DNA from: Halovenus marina
GTDB lineage: Archaea > Halobacteriota > Halobacteria > Halobacteriales > Haloarculaceae
DNA length: 64,000 nucleotides
Assembly (NCBI RefSeq): GCF_051414115.1
Contig: NZ_JBLKNZ010000001.1
Location: 186,001 to 250,000 of the forward strand
Direction: 5' to 3'
The notes under the pieces were generated by a model. It did not search any database. It saw only the letters and a program-made list of their open reading frames with translations, and was not told the DNA's origin. This document shows, piece by piece, positions 41,165 through 48,414 of the stretch (within the stretch, counting starts at the first letter, position 1; every line of letters starts with the position of its first letter). The position numbers and the translations under genes are program-made.

Positions 41165-41610
41165 TGGACGTTCGACCAGATCCACTTCCCGATCAGCCGA
41201 TCATCGGTTTGGTGGCAGCTGAATCACGTCCAGAACTCGACATTCATCATGGTGAGACGCTTGGGTGGTGGTGTGAGATCTGCCATCAGAGCGATGAAAC
41301 TCTCGAACAAATCGTCCACGAACCTGGGTGTGACCTGTCTGGCCGCCATGGGCGCTCGCGATACGGCAACAACCCCGAACCAATAAATATGCAAGAGTCA
41401 GGAGAGTATCGTAGCGATACGCTGTTTACCGTCTTGAAATGGGATACGACCGATCGAGGCCGCTCCATCCATCACGACGAGGTTGTCTGTTTCAGATGCG
41501 ATGAATGTGGGAATCTCGACGAGACGCTTTTCGAGATAGTTCACGACGCAGCTTGCCGACTCGCAGGAAAGGAGTTCGGCCCACTACACGATCACTCAGT
41601 TTGTGAGTAA
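41164..41610 (+). CDS. protein with two copies of a Cys/His zinc motif
   Basis: A 148-residue protein. Two segments share the pattern CxxC-x4-DETLxxIVHxxxC: CEICHQSDETLEQIVHEPGC (about 37-56) and CDECGNLDETLFEIVHDAAC (about 110-129). Each offers three cysteines and a histidine, enough for one zinc each. The duplication is within one gene, so it arose by internal repetition. Its base composition is somewhat AT-richer than its operon partners. No family was recognised. Confidence 0.65.
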   Translation: MDVRPDPLPDQPIIGLVAAESRPELDIHHGETLGWWCEICHQSDETLEQIVHEPGCDLSGRHGRSRYGNNPEPINMQESGEYRSDTLFTVLKWDTTDRGRSIHHDEVVCFRCDECGNLDETLFEIVHDAACRLAGKEFGPLHDHSVCE

Positions 41611-41619
41611 CTTTCCTTT

Positions 41620-42525
41620 TTACGGTTGCCACACGACACGCCATTCACCTTCAAAGTCTGAGCCGCTATAGATGATCTGCAGGTCATCTCTTGAGAGCGA
41701 TGCGGGGATCTCGTAGGGAATCCATCCCTCGCGAACAACGCCAGGTTGCACCTCACCACTCTCATACATGTCTTCCTCTTTATTGATATACACCGGATCA
41801 AATTGTGACGAGCCTGAAAGCAGGACGACATCGTCACGGAACGGGATCAGTTTGGGTGAGTCGGCTTTGTTTTCGGCACGAAACATCAATAATGCCCACT
41901 TTGACCCTTCATCAGCATACTCTCTTGTGACTTCATCCTGCCAGTCTCGATACGAATAGAAATCGCTCATCTGTATCCGTATTGCTTCGACGTAGACGTC
42001 CTCGGGATTCGTATACCCCTCTTCCATTTCCAACGAGGCACTCACCACATCTGTCTCATACGTGTACGATTCGTTGTCCTCACCTTCGAGCCAGAATCGC
42101 CATTGTACAACACGCATCCGACTAAATGAGAACGGGTCGGATTCACGCGTTCTGGATTCGTCAGGAGCAATTTGAACCGTTTGTTCAGCGACGTTTTGCC
42201 ACTCCTCGCCTGGGGTTGAAAAATCAACACCGAATACCGCATCGCCAGTACTTCCGCCATCGTTTGACAACGTAATCTCATAGGTAAATTCTTCACCAAT
42301 TTCGACAGATCCAGGAACGCCACTCACACTAAGACTATAATTTGGACGTCCTGGCGTCTCCGTCGGTGTCGCTGTTGGTGTGGTCGTAGGTGTCGACTCC
42401 GGAGTTTCTGTTGGTGTAGAGTCATCCCCACTGTTACCACCATCACTTTCGTCATCACTAGAGCACCCAGCGAGCGGCAGCGCTGTCGCCGAGCCGAGCA
42501 GGGCGAGGTATCGGCGTCGTTCCAT
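41620..42525 (-). CDS. Tat-exported lipoprotein
   Basis: A 301-residue surface protein. The N-terminus has a twin-arginine start (ERRRYLALLGSATALPLAGC) and lipobox LAGC with the cysteine at about 20. A Thr/Pro spacer (TPTETPESTPTTTPTATPTE) follows and then two beta-rich domains (SVSGVPGSVEIGEEFTYEIT..., KWALLMFRAENKADSPKLIPF). Haloarchaeal lipoproteins with this plan are anchored to the outer face of the membrane. It is AT-richer than the viral core. As a surface protein carried by a provirus it is a candidate for superinfection exclusion. Confidence 0.8.
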   Translation of the reverse strand: MERRRYLALLGSATALPLAGCSSDDESDGGNSGDDSTPTETPESTPTTTPTATPTETPGRPNYSLSVSGVPGSVEIGEEFTYEITLSNDGGSTGDAVFGVDFSTPGEEWQNVAEQTVQIAPDESRTRESDPFSFSRMRVVQWRFWLEGEDNESYTYETDVVSASLEMEEGYTNPEDVYVEAIRIQMSDFYSYRDWQDEVTREYADEGSKWALLMFRAENKADSPKLIPFRDDVVLLSGSSQFDPVYINKEEDMYESGEVQPGVVREGWIPYEIPASLSRDDLQIIYSGSDFEGEWRVVWQP

Positions 42526-42596
42526 GCCCGGGACATGTACGGCCGTTGTTGTAAAACCACACGCAATATCTCTCCGACCCGGAAATGACGCACCGA

Positions 42597-42604
42597 TTTA
42601 TATA
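42597..42604 (+). promoter_or_regulatory. TATA box of the Orc1/Cdc6 gene
   Basis: TTTATATA lies 27 bases before the ATG at 42631, the standard archaeal spacing for a leaderless transcript. Confidence 0.75.
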
Positions 42605-42630
42605 CCAGCCACCCATCACCTCCGACTCGC

Positions 42631-43692
42631 ATGATCGTCGACGAGCGCATCTTCGACGAAGACCACCTTCCGCGGCGACTCCTCCACCGCGAGAGCGCCG
42701 TCGACACACTCCTGCGAGCCTGGTCGCCCGCGCTCGCCGAGCAGCGCGCGAAGGACGTCCTGCTGCACGGGCCCAGTGGCGTCGGCAAGACCGTCTTGAC
42801 GCGACACGCCCTCCAGCGCCTTCGCGACGAGGGTGGGGTACAGGTGGCCCGCGTCCGCTGTCTCGGGAAGACCGACACCGGGATCATCCGGTCGATCCTC
42901 GAGGACCTCCCTGGCGAGGACCCCGCGAGCAACACGCCCCACGAGGACCTCTGTCTCGCCCTTCGCGAGCGCGTCGCCGAGCATGGCCCGGTCATCGCGG
43001 TGCTCGACGAGGCTGACGACGTCCCTACGACGGGCGTCCTCGATCGGCTCGCCGACGTCGACCCACTCTCGATCGTCGCGATCACCCACGATGTCGATAG
43101 CTGGCTCTCGCGCGTCGACGACCGCCCACGCCGGGCGTTCGACTGGCAGGAGCTCGGCCTCGATCGATATGGTGTCGACGAGCTCGCGGACATCCTCGAG
43201 GCGCGGGCGAGTCAGGGGCTTCGGCATGGGGCCGCCGGGCGCGCGGAGTTGGAGACGATCGCCGACGACGTCGCGGGCGTCGCGCGGTTCGGTATCCAGG
43301 CGCTCCGCGAGGCAGCGCTGGTCGCAAGCGACCGGGGGATGCGGACCATCGACCAGGACGATCTTCCGGAGGCCTACGAGCGCGCACGGCGTCGCGTTCG
43401 CGAAGAACAGCTGGCGTCGCTGCCGTTCCACCATCACGTGCTGTATGAGTTGATTCGCGAGGCCGGAGAGATCGACGGGGAGACGCTGCACGAGCGATAT
43501 GAACGGACTGCAGATCAGGCCTACGCTGGACGTAAACAGACACCGCTTTCGAAGCGTGCTCGGCGGCGGAAACTGCAGAAGTTAGAGGACTACGATCTTG
43601 TCACAATCCAAGGGGGGAACCGAAACCAGACATATATTGTTTGTGATGGGTGTGTTAAGTCCCATGAAACGGCTCTGTATCAAATTCAGTGA
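42631..43692 (+). CDS. Orc1/Cdc6-family replication initiator
   Basis: A 353-residue AAA+ protein. Walker A is LLHGPSGVGKTVLT (45-57) and Walker B is VIAVLDEADDVP (121-131). The sensor region AITHDVDSWLSRVDDRPRRAF and the lid DDLPEAYERARRRVREEQL follow. A C-terminal winged helix (PFHHHVLYELIREAGEIDGETLHERY...) would bind origin repeats. Such genes in haloarchaeal plasmids and viruses direct their own replication. No long origin repeats were seen next to it, though the upstream gap is short (105 bases). The C-terminal 30 residues are AT-rich and Cys-containing. Confidence 0.92.
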   Translation: MIVDERIFDEDHLPRRLLHRESAVDTLLRAWSPALAEQRAKDVLLHGPSGVGKTVLTRHALQRLRDEGGVQVARVRCLGKTDTGIIRSILEDLPGEDPASNTPHEDLCLALRERVAEHGPVIAVLDEADDVPTTGVLDRLADVDPLSIVAITHDVDSWLSRVDDRPRRAFDWQELGLDRYGVDELADILEARASQGLRHGAAGRAELETIADDVAGVARFGIQALREAALVASDRGMRTIDQDDLPEAYERARRRVREEQLASLPFHHHVLYELIREAGEIDGETLHERYERTADQAYAGRKQTPLSKRARRRKLQKLEDYDLVTIQGGNRNQTYIVCDGCVKSHETALYQIQ

Positions 43693-43704
43693 ATATCTCT
43701 ACCC

Positions 43705-44376
43705 CTATAACGATTCAATTTCATATTCTGCAGGTTGTCTGTCCTCTTTCTCGATGGCGAATGAATACTGTGCATATCGACGTCCCCGTTCGCCAGCAAT
43801 AATTACGGGCATAATTCTATCATCAAGATATTGTAATGTCACATCTTCCGTGTAAGGGAACATAGATCTCGTACATTGAAATTCGATAGGAAAATTATTC
43901 TCAGCCAACCGATGTCTATAGTCTACAAGAGCAGTACTCGTGTATGCAGATAAATTAAAAGATGCTCTATGTGCAGTCGATGGGTCAGTGTTGTCTATCA
44001 CCTTTAACGCAGCGTTTCTTTTTAGATCCGATTCCTCCAATTCATCAAGACTCTCCCAATCGACCGACTCACCGGTTAATTCTTCTATCTCGTCGGTTTC
44101 TAATTGTCGGGAAACGGTATTAGCAATATTTAGAGGATATGTTATCTCGGCATGGCGGAATGCAGTGTCAAAAACTATGTAACATTGACTTCCTTCTAAC
44201 TTGATTGTAAGGTAATATCGAAATCGTCCATCCTCTTCATCTTCTATCTTTTCTGGTTCTACCTCTTCCCCATCCTCTTTTATCGGACCTGAGAAATCAT
44301 CTATCTCGTAGCCCATCTCCTGCAAACCCTCGGTTATCTCAACAAGTGACCCACGGATCCGTTCTCTACTGGGCAT
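43705..44376 (-). CDS. accessory protein of unknown function (223 aa), AT-rich
   Basis: A 223-residue protein of alpha/beta character. It includes RFRYYLTIKLEGSQCYIVFDTAFRHAEITYPLNIANTVSRQL and later YTSTALVDYRHRLAENNFPIEFQ. The strand-strand-helix arrangement recalls YbjN/T3S-chaperone-like folds, but I do not claim membership. It overlaps the upstream winged-helix gene by 11 bases and both are distinctly AT-rich compared with the provirus core. The pair is a candidate moron, possibly a defence or toxin-antitoxin type unit. Confidence 0.7.
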   Translation of the reverse strand: MPSRERIRGSLVEITEGLQEMGYEIDDFSGPIKEDGEEVEPEKIEDEEDGRFRYYLTIKLEGSQCYIVFDTAFRHAEITYPLNIANTVSRQLETDEIEELTGESVDWESLDELEESDLKRNAALKVIDNTDPSTAHRASFNLSAYTSTALVDYRHRLAENNFPIEFQCTRSMFPYTEDVTLQYLDDRIMPVIIAGERGRRYAQYSFAIEKEDRQPAEYEIESL

Positions 44377-44896
44377 TAGTTACGGAACGTTGAGATGGCG
44401 GGAGATCGATCAACTCATCACTCGCTCCAGTCTGCGCTCCAATCTCACGTTTCACTTCGTCTTCACCTTGGAACACATGATGAGTGGCTTCTTCGTCAAT
44501 TTGAATGGCTTCCTCTACTGCTGGGATGGGCTTTGACCTTACATTCTTTCGCTCGCCAGCGAGCACAGAATTGGCTGCATTATTTAACTGGAATATTTGT
44601 CTTGTAACCTTCCCATCGTCATTTAGCTGATACTCGGCCCACGCACCATTATCAATCTCCTCGACGACACCCAACTCTATCAAAAGCGGAATATGTTCAC
44701 GTATTGCCTCACGGCTGACGCCCGCTCTCCGCTCAAGCTCCGATTTGTTGAACTGGTATCCCGGTGGTGCCTCTAATAATGCGTCGACGATCAGCCGGAC
44801 CGTCTCATAGCGCGTGAGTGTCATCCAACCACTCGGGTTCGTTTCCAGCCGAGATTTTTTGACGTCAAAATCGTCACTGGAACTATCGTTTGTCAT
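44366..44896 (-). CDS. winged-helix regulator paired with the 223-aa protein
   Basis: A 176-residue protein. The DNA-binding domain is YETVRLIVDALLEAPPGYQFNKSELERRAGVSREAIREHIPLLIELGVVEEI (about 30-80), then a wing GAWAEYQLNDDGKVTRQIFQL. The C-terminal 70 residues are acidic and partly disordered. It is the first gene of a two-gene minus-strand unit, divergent from the gene at 44998. Pairing of a regulator with a downstream gene of unknown function is typical of self-regulated accessory modules. Confidence 0.78.
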   Translation of the reverse strand: MTNDSSSDDFDVKKSRLETNPSGWMTLTRYETVRLIVDALLEAPPGYQFNKSELERRAGVSREAIREHIPLLIELGVVEEIDNGAWAEYQLNDDGKVTRQIFQLNNAANSVLAGERKNVRSKPIPAVEEAIQIDEEATHHVFQGEDEVKREIGAQTGASDELIDLPPSQRSVTNAQ

Positions 44897-44997
44897 GCAT
44901 ATTATCTCAGATGCCGGAATGCATATAGCTTTTGGGATGGTGCCAACCTAAATTGTCACCCGCTTTTTTGTCGGGGCGGTTGTAGAACTTTAATCGA

Positions 44998-45342
44998 ATG
45001 AGTGAGCCTGATATTGTTTGCAGTATTCTGGGATATCTGATTTCAAAACACCGGTACGGAAGTCCAGTGGACAAAGAAACCACGGTCAATAGAGCAGGGA
45101 TTCGCGTCGATCAACAGGGGGAAGCAAAAGATCTTTTCGACGAGTTACGTGATGCAAGGTTCATTCTCGATTGTGGGATGCGAGGAATTCAGTTGAATAA
45201 TAGCAAATTCAATATCCTGGCTGACTATCTATATCACCAATGTTCTTGGGATGCCGATAAAATTGAGATTCGGTTAAAACACTATGAGGGATGGGAACGC
45301 CATGATTGGGTTCCTAGTGAAGATTACGACCCGGACATCTAG
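44998..45342 (+). CDS. AT-rich hypothetical protein with possible winged helix (114 aa)
   Basis: A 114-residue protein. A helical start (DIVCSILGYLISKHRYGSPVDKETTVNRAG) and a hairpin (ARFILDCGMRGIQLNNSKF) look like a small winged helix; the rest is helical and aromatic (YHQCSWDADKIEIRLKHYEGWERHDW). It is divergent from the winged-helix gene across a 101-base region with AT-rich promoter elements. The low GC marks it as part of the same foreign block. Confidence 0.65.
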   Translation: MSEPDIVCSILGYLISKHRYGSPVDKETTVNRAGIRVDQQGEAKDLFDELRDARFILDCGMRGIQLNNSKFNILADYLYHQCSWDADKIEIRLKHYEGWERHDWVPSEDYDPDI

Positions 45343-45380
45343 CACCTTTTTAACCCCAATCAGCCCCTCGGTCAGCCTGT

Positions 45381-45626
45381 ATGCCACAGGACTCTATCGA
45401 CATCACCCTGTACGGCAACGACCTCACGATCGAACACAAGGGCCCCGATGGCGCGGGCGCACGACTGGACGTCTCCCATGAGGACGGCCGTCGCTGGCTG
45501 CTCACGGTCACGGGCACTGGCTCGCTGAAGGAGATCGAGACGACGTGGCGAGATGGGCAGCTGGCGGATCTCGACGAGCCGGACTGGCTGGACGACGCGC
45601 TCCACCGGGTCGCGAGGGTGGCGTAG
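45381..45626 (+). CDS. small protein (81 aa)
   Basis: An 81-residue acidic protein: a beta half (SIDITLYGNDLTIEHKGPDGAGARLDVSHEDGRRWLLTVTG) and a helical half (EIETTWRDGQLADLDEPDWLDDALHRVARVA). A TATA-like TTTTTAAC lies about 30 bases before the ATG. GC content returns to the viral norm here. No family was recognised. Confidence 0.62.
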   Translation: MPQDSIDITLYGNDLTIEHKGPDGAGARLDVSHEDGRRWLLTVTGTGSLKEIETTWRDGQLADLDEPDWLDDALHRVARVA

Positions 45627-45638
45627 AATATGCTAAGG

Positions 45639-45806
45639 TCAGTCAGCCGTTGGTGGCGTCATCCTGCTCCCGTTTCCCTCTTCAGCCTCCACCTTATCCA
45701 GGACCCGTTCGAGCACATCGTTGAACGAGTCGTTTGGTTCCTTCCGACTGTTCAACCGTTTCCACGTATCCCGTTTGATCCGGATGTTGACATCGTCGTC
45801 GGACAT
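45639..45806 (-). CDS. ribbon-helix-helix (VapB-type) DNA-binding protein, copy 1
   Basis: A 55-residue protein: VNIRIKRDTWKRLNSRKEPNDSFNDVLERVLDKV is a complete ribbon-helix-helix with the pattern of VapB-like antitoxins common in haloarchaea. The start at 45806 lies about 25 bases from a TATA-like GGTATAAAAC (gene strand, near 45830-45838), consistent with a leaderless message. It is divergent from and paralogous to the gene at 45930. No toxin gene is adjacent, so I favour an orphan regulator. Confidence 0.78.
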   Translation of the reverse strand: MSDDDVNIRIKRDTWKRLNSRKEPNDSFNDVLERVLDKVEAEEGNGSRMTPPTAD

Positions 45807-45929
45807 GTATGCATGTGGCATTTGCACAGTTTTATACCTAACCCCAAGAGGATACTTTGTGTGCAATTACGCATACCAACAACCCTAATCTATTTGTGCA
45901 AGGCACGTATGCACACATGCGAGGCAAGT
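45807..45929. promoter_or_regulatory. shared promoter region of the two RHH genes with repeated TTTGTGCA/TATGCACA elements
   Basis: The motif recurs in several forms: TTTGCACAG (45821-45829), TTTGTGTGCA (45856-45864), TTTGTGCA (45893-45900) and GTATGCACACATGC (45907-45920); GTATGCATGTG (45807-45817) is close. These look like operator sites for one or both ribbon-helix-helix proteins. Confidence 0.5.
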
Positions 45930-46076
45930 ATGACGGAGGATACGTCGATCAGAATCAAGCGAGATACGTGGGAACGCCTACGGTCGCAGAAAGGCCCCGG
46001 TGATTCGTTCGATGGAGTGATCAACGATCTCCTCGACAAAACGGAAGACGCCGGGCAGGAACAGGTCGCAAATTAG
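45930..46076 (+). CDS. ribbon-helix-helix (VapB-type) DNA-binding protein, copy 2
   Basis: A 48-residue protein: TSIRIKRDTWERLRSQKGPGDSFDGVINDLLDKTEDA, clearly a paralogue of the gene at 45639 (IRIKRDTWxRL and DSFxxV are shared). The ATG at 45930 is chosen because upstream sequence in frame is intergenic. The pair reads outward from a common control region. One may repress lytic or accessory genes while the other modulates it. Confidence 0.75.
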   Translation: MTEDTSIRIKRDTWERLRSQKGPGDSFDGVINDLLDKTEDAGQEQVAN

Positions 46077-46083
46077 CCACTGT

Positions 46084-46126
46084 CGCGTGCGAGCACACCG
46101 CCATCCAATCGATCTGCTCGCACGCG
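46084..46126. repeat. 12-bp perfect inverted repeat
   Basis: CGCGTGCGAGCA (46084-46095) and its exact complement (46115-46126) enclose 19 bases, starting 8 bases after the RHH stop. It could be a transcript hairpin or a protein-binding site. Confidence 0.55.
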
Positions 46127-46167
46127 ATGACCGGCCCATGCATCGCCCGCTGAACGCGGCCGACACA

Positions 46168-46232
46168 CAGACCGAGCGGCGATAGACAGGGAGCATATAA
46201 AAGACTCCCGGCCCCACGCGCCGCTCGGTCTG
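46168..46232. promoter_or_regulatory. promoter enclosed by a 14-bp perfect inverted repeat
   Basis: CAGACCGAGCGGCG (46168-46181) and its exact complement (46219-46232) surround a TATA box ATATAAAA (46195-46202). A nested 5-bp pair GGGAG/CTCCC (46189-46193, 46205-46209) sits directly around the TATA. The transcript would start inside the right arm. This is a strong operator or a DNA structure controlling the operon that begins at 46289. Confidence 0.7.
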
Positions 46233-46255
46233 TTCTCGTCGGTCGGTAAAATCGC

Positions 46256-46278
46256 CCGGACTGTCCCAAGCAGTCCGG
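46256..46278 (+). promoter_or_regulatory. leader hairpin 10 bases before the start codon at 46289
   Basis: CCGGACTG-TCCCAAG-CAGTCCGG is a perfect 8-bp stem with a 7-base loop in the 5' leader of the right-arm operon. It ends 10 bases before the ATG and could control translation. Confidence 0.55.
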
Positions 46279-46288
46279 ACACGCAACC

Positions 46289-46804
46289 ATGCAACTGACT
46301 GCACTCGACACATCAGGCCGACGGACGAATAGTAACAGACCACCTACCAGCGACAAAGACGATGCTACCGACGACACCGGCCCGCTCGCAGGCCTCGTCG
46401 ACAGGCTGTCCGGACTCGCCCCTGGCGCCGACACGACCGACGACCGGCCGAACCCGACGGCTGGCGTCGACATCGACACGCTACTCGACCAGCTGGCGTC
46501 CGAGCGCCGCCGCCTCGTCATCCGCGCGCTCGCCGAGCGCACCGCGCCGATGCGGATCGGCGACCTCTCGCGACACATCGCAGCCTACGAAGCGGGATGC
46601 ACGCCGGAGGAGGTGACGTCCACCCAGCGAAAACGCGTCTACGTCGCGCTGTACCAGACGCACCTCGACACGCTCGACGAGGCTGACTTCATCGACTACG
46701 AGAAGAACTGCGGCGAAATACACGGAACGCCGGAGACGGAGGTGGCGGCTGCCGTGCTCGCCGATCTCGACGCACGACTCGGAGGTGGTCCTGATGACAT
46801 CTGA
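46289..46804 (+). CDS. haloarchaeal regulator with DUF7344-type winged helix
   Basis: A 171-residue protein. The N-terminal 60 residues are acidic and disordered. The domain DIDTLLDQLASERRRLVIRALAERTAPMRIGDLSRHIAAYEAGCTPEEVTSTQRKRVYVALYQTHLDTLDEADFIDYEKN is the typical haloarchaeal winged-helix module usually called DUF7344. It is the first gene of the right-arm operon, behind the elaborate promoter at 46168-46278, and probably regulates it. The next start (46794) lies inside its last codons. Confidence 0.8.
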   Translation: MQLTALDTSGRRTNSNRPPTSDKDDATDDTGPLAGLVDRLSGLAPGADTTDDRPNPTAGVDIDTLLDQLASERRRLVIRALAERTAPMRIGDLSRHIAAYEAGCTPEEVTSTQRKRVYVALYQTHLDTLDEADFIDYEKNCGEIHGTPETEVAAAVLADLDARLGGGPDDI

Positions 46805-47627
46805 CGACGCCGTCGCGCAGAAAGGGAATCAGACAGGGGCAAGGGAACAGGCCCTGGACGAATCGACGAGTCCCAGGGATAAAACCGGCGGCGTCGTCAG
46901 TCAGGCCGTCATCGACGAACTCACCGACCACCTTGACGACGTCGTCGACGACGCGGAGTATTTCAAAGCCCGGCATCTTGCCGACGAACTCGACGCGAAA
47001 CCTGTCCAGATCGGGACGGCACTGGCCGTCCTTCGCAGCGAGAGTACCCACTTCACCGTCGAGCGCTGGAGCGCCGACGGCACCTCGCCCGTCACGTGGC
47101 ACATCAAACGACGCGCGGTCACCGACGGCGGCCAGGACTGGAACCCAGACCGGGCCGACCTTCGCGATGACGAGTGCCCGGACGAGAACGCCCACGCCAG
47201 CCGAAACGCCGAGCAGCTCCGCGAGTTCGACGACACCGTCGACACTGACGGCTGGTATCTCTACGAGAAGGATCGTAGCGCTGTCATCGGCGGGAGCTAC
47301 CAGGAACGGGGCGACGCAATCCGCGAGGCCGCCAAGGATGACGACGTCGTCCTGGTCGTCTCCGGCGAGCGCATCGCTGAGCTCGAGGCCAGCGACACCA
47401 CGCTCGTCTGGGAGACCGAGGACGCCCCAGTCGTCACGGATGGCGGAACGCTTACCGAGATCGAGAAGATCACGAGTGGGACGTTCTGGAAGTGCGACCG
47501 CTGTGGCGCGACTGGCGAGGAACGCGGCACCGTTGGTCATGTCGACGGGTGTCCGAACGCTGAACAGGCTGTCGAAACAGACGGCGGCCAGGACGTCGAG
47601 GGCGCGACCAACGGAGGTGACGACTGA
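46794..47627 (+). CDS. winged-helix (DUF7123-like) protein with zinc ribbon and DGG motifs
   Basis: A 277-residue protein. An N-terminal domain (VIDELTDHLDDVVDDAEYFKARHLADELDAKPVQIGTALAVL) resembles the haloarchaeal DUF7123 winged helix. A middle segment (GWYLYEKDRSAVIGGSYQERGDAIREAAKDDDVVLVVSGE) is alpha/beta. The end has a CxxC...C zinc site (KCDRCGATGEERGTVGHVDGC). The motif (V/E)TDGG occurs three times in linkers. ATG 46794 is preferred (GTG 46785 is possible) because GGAGGTG lies six bases before it. It probably binds DNA. Confidence 0.7.
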   Translation: MTSDDAVAQKGNQTGAREQALDESTSPRDKTGGVVSQAVIDELTDHLDDVVDDAEYFKARHLADELDAKPVQIGTALAVLRSESTHFTVERWSADGTSPVTWHIKRRAVTDGGQDWNPDRADLRDDECPDENAHASRNAEQLREFDDTVDTDGWYLYEKDRSAVIGGSYQERGDAIREAAKDDDVVLVVSGERIAELEASDTTLVWETEDAPVVTDGGTLTEIEKITSGTFWKCDRCGATGEERGTVGHVDGCPNAEQAVETDGGQDVEGATNGGDD

Positions 47628-47848
47628 TGGGGTGCGATCGCTGTGGGTGCCCGACTCCGCGCTCGCGACTATGCAAGGAGTGCGGTCGCGACGAGCACCG
47701 GTCGACCGGCCCGGTCGGCGGCACGGCGAGCGACCAAAACGACCGCGACGACGAGTGGCAGGTTGAGCAGCAAGGCCTCGGTGACGCTGACGCCCAGGGG
47801 CAGAGCACGCTCGACGGCGGCGTCGCGAAGGACGGAGGTGACCGATGA
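47627..47848 (+). CDS. small zinc-finger protein (73 aa)
   Basis: A 73-residue protein starting MGCDRCGCPTPRSRLCKECG, a four-cysteine zinc ribbon. The rest is acidic and disordered with LDGG and KDGG motifs. A perfect Shine-Dalgarno GGAGGTGA (47613-47620) precedes the ATG, which overlaps the previous stop. The function is unknown. Confidence 0.65.
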   Translation: MGCDRCGCPTPRSRLCKECGRDEHRSTGPVGGTASDQNDRDDEWQVEQQGLGDADAQGQSTLDGGVAKDGGDR

Positions 47849-48414
47849 CGACGACCTGTCCAGCCTGTGGCGCAGCGAACGACGACGGTGACTGGCGCTG
47901 CAGCGAGTGCGGGAAGGATCTTGTCGGCATCGACGATGATGACAGCGGTGGCGCTGCGCCGCCGCTGGTCGCCGACGGCGGTCAGACTGTGGACGGGACT
48001 GATCGGTCAGGTGTTCACGCATACTGCCACGACTGCGACTGGTTCGCAACTCCTGATGATCACGAGTACGCCGACGTACTTGCCGCTGCGGAGGCGCATA
48101 CCACGTTCGAGTTTGGTCACATGACGACGGTTGGGTCGTCAGATGAGGTAGTCGCAAAGGCGCGTGATCGCTCAGTAGATACGGTATCTGACCGCGACGA
48201 ACCCGTCACCGACGGCGGCTGGAACGCCAGCGGCGAAGGCCCCACGGGCCCGTCGGCCTCGGAGCGCCACCCTGACCCCGAACGCTTCGATCACGACGAC
48301 GCGATAGCCGCCCGTCGCGAGGGCGAGCAGGTCGACCAGGGCGCGTGTCCGCACGTCGAGCCCGGCGAGTTGCCCTGTAGCAGTTGTTTCGTCGGAGGTG
48401 ATGACGGTGACTGA
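47845..48414 (+). CDS. multi-zinc-finger protein (189 aa)
   Basis: A 189-residue protein. The N-terminal zinc ribbon is TTCPACGAANDDGDWRCSECGKDL. A second unit (VHAYCHDCDWFATPDDHEYADVLAAAEAHTTFEFGH) is a classic CxxC...HxxxxH finger. A third Cys cluster is at the end (ACPHVEPGELPCSSC). Linkers carry VADGG and VTDGG. A Shine-Dalgarno GGAGGTGA (47834-47841) lies 3 bases before the ATG. The three metal sites suggest a nucleic-acid-binding scaffold. Confidence 0.68.
   Translation: MTTTCPACGAANDDGDWRCSECGKDLVGIDDDDSGGAAPPLVADGGQTVDGTDRSGVHAYCHDCDWFATPDDHEYADVLAAAEAHTTFEFGHMTTVGSSDEVVAKARDRSVDTVSDRDEPVTDGGWNASGEGPTGPSASERHPDPERFDHDDAIAARREGEQVDQGACPHVEPGELPCSSCFVGGDDGD

Noticed and set aside
45639..46076. 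A classical vapBC toxin-antitoxin locus.
   Set aside because: Both genes are antitoxin-type RHH proteins and no PIN-domain toxin is next to either.
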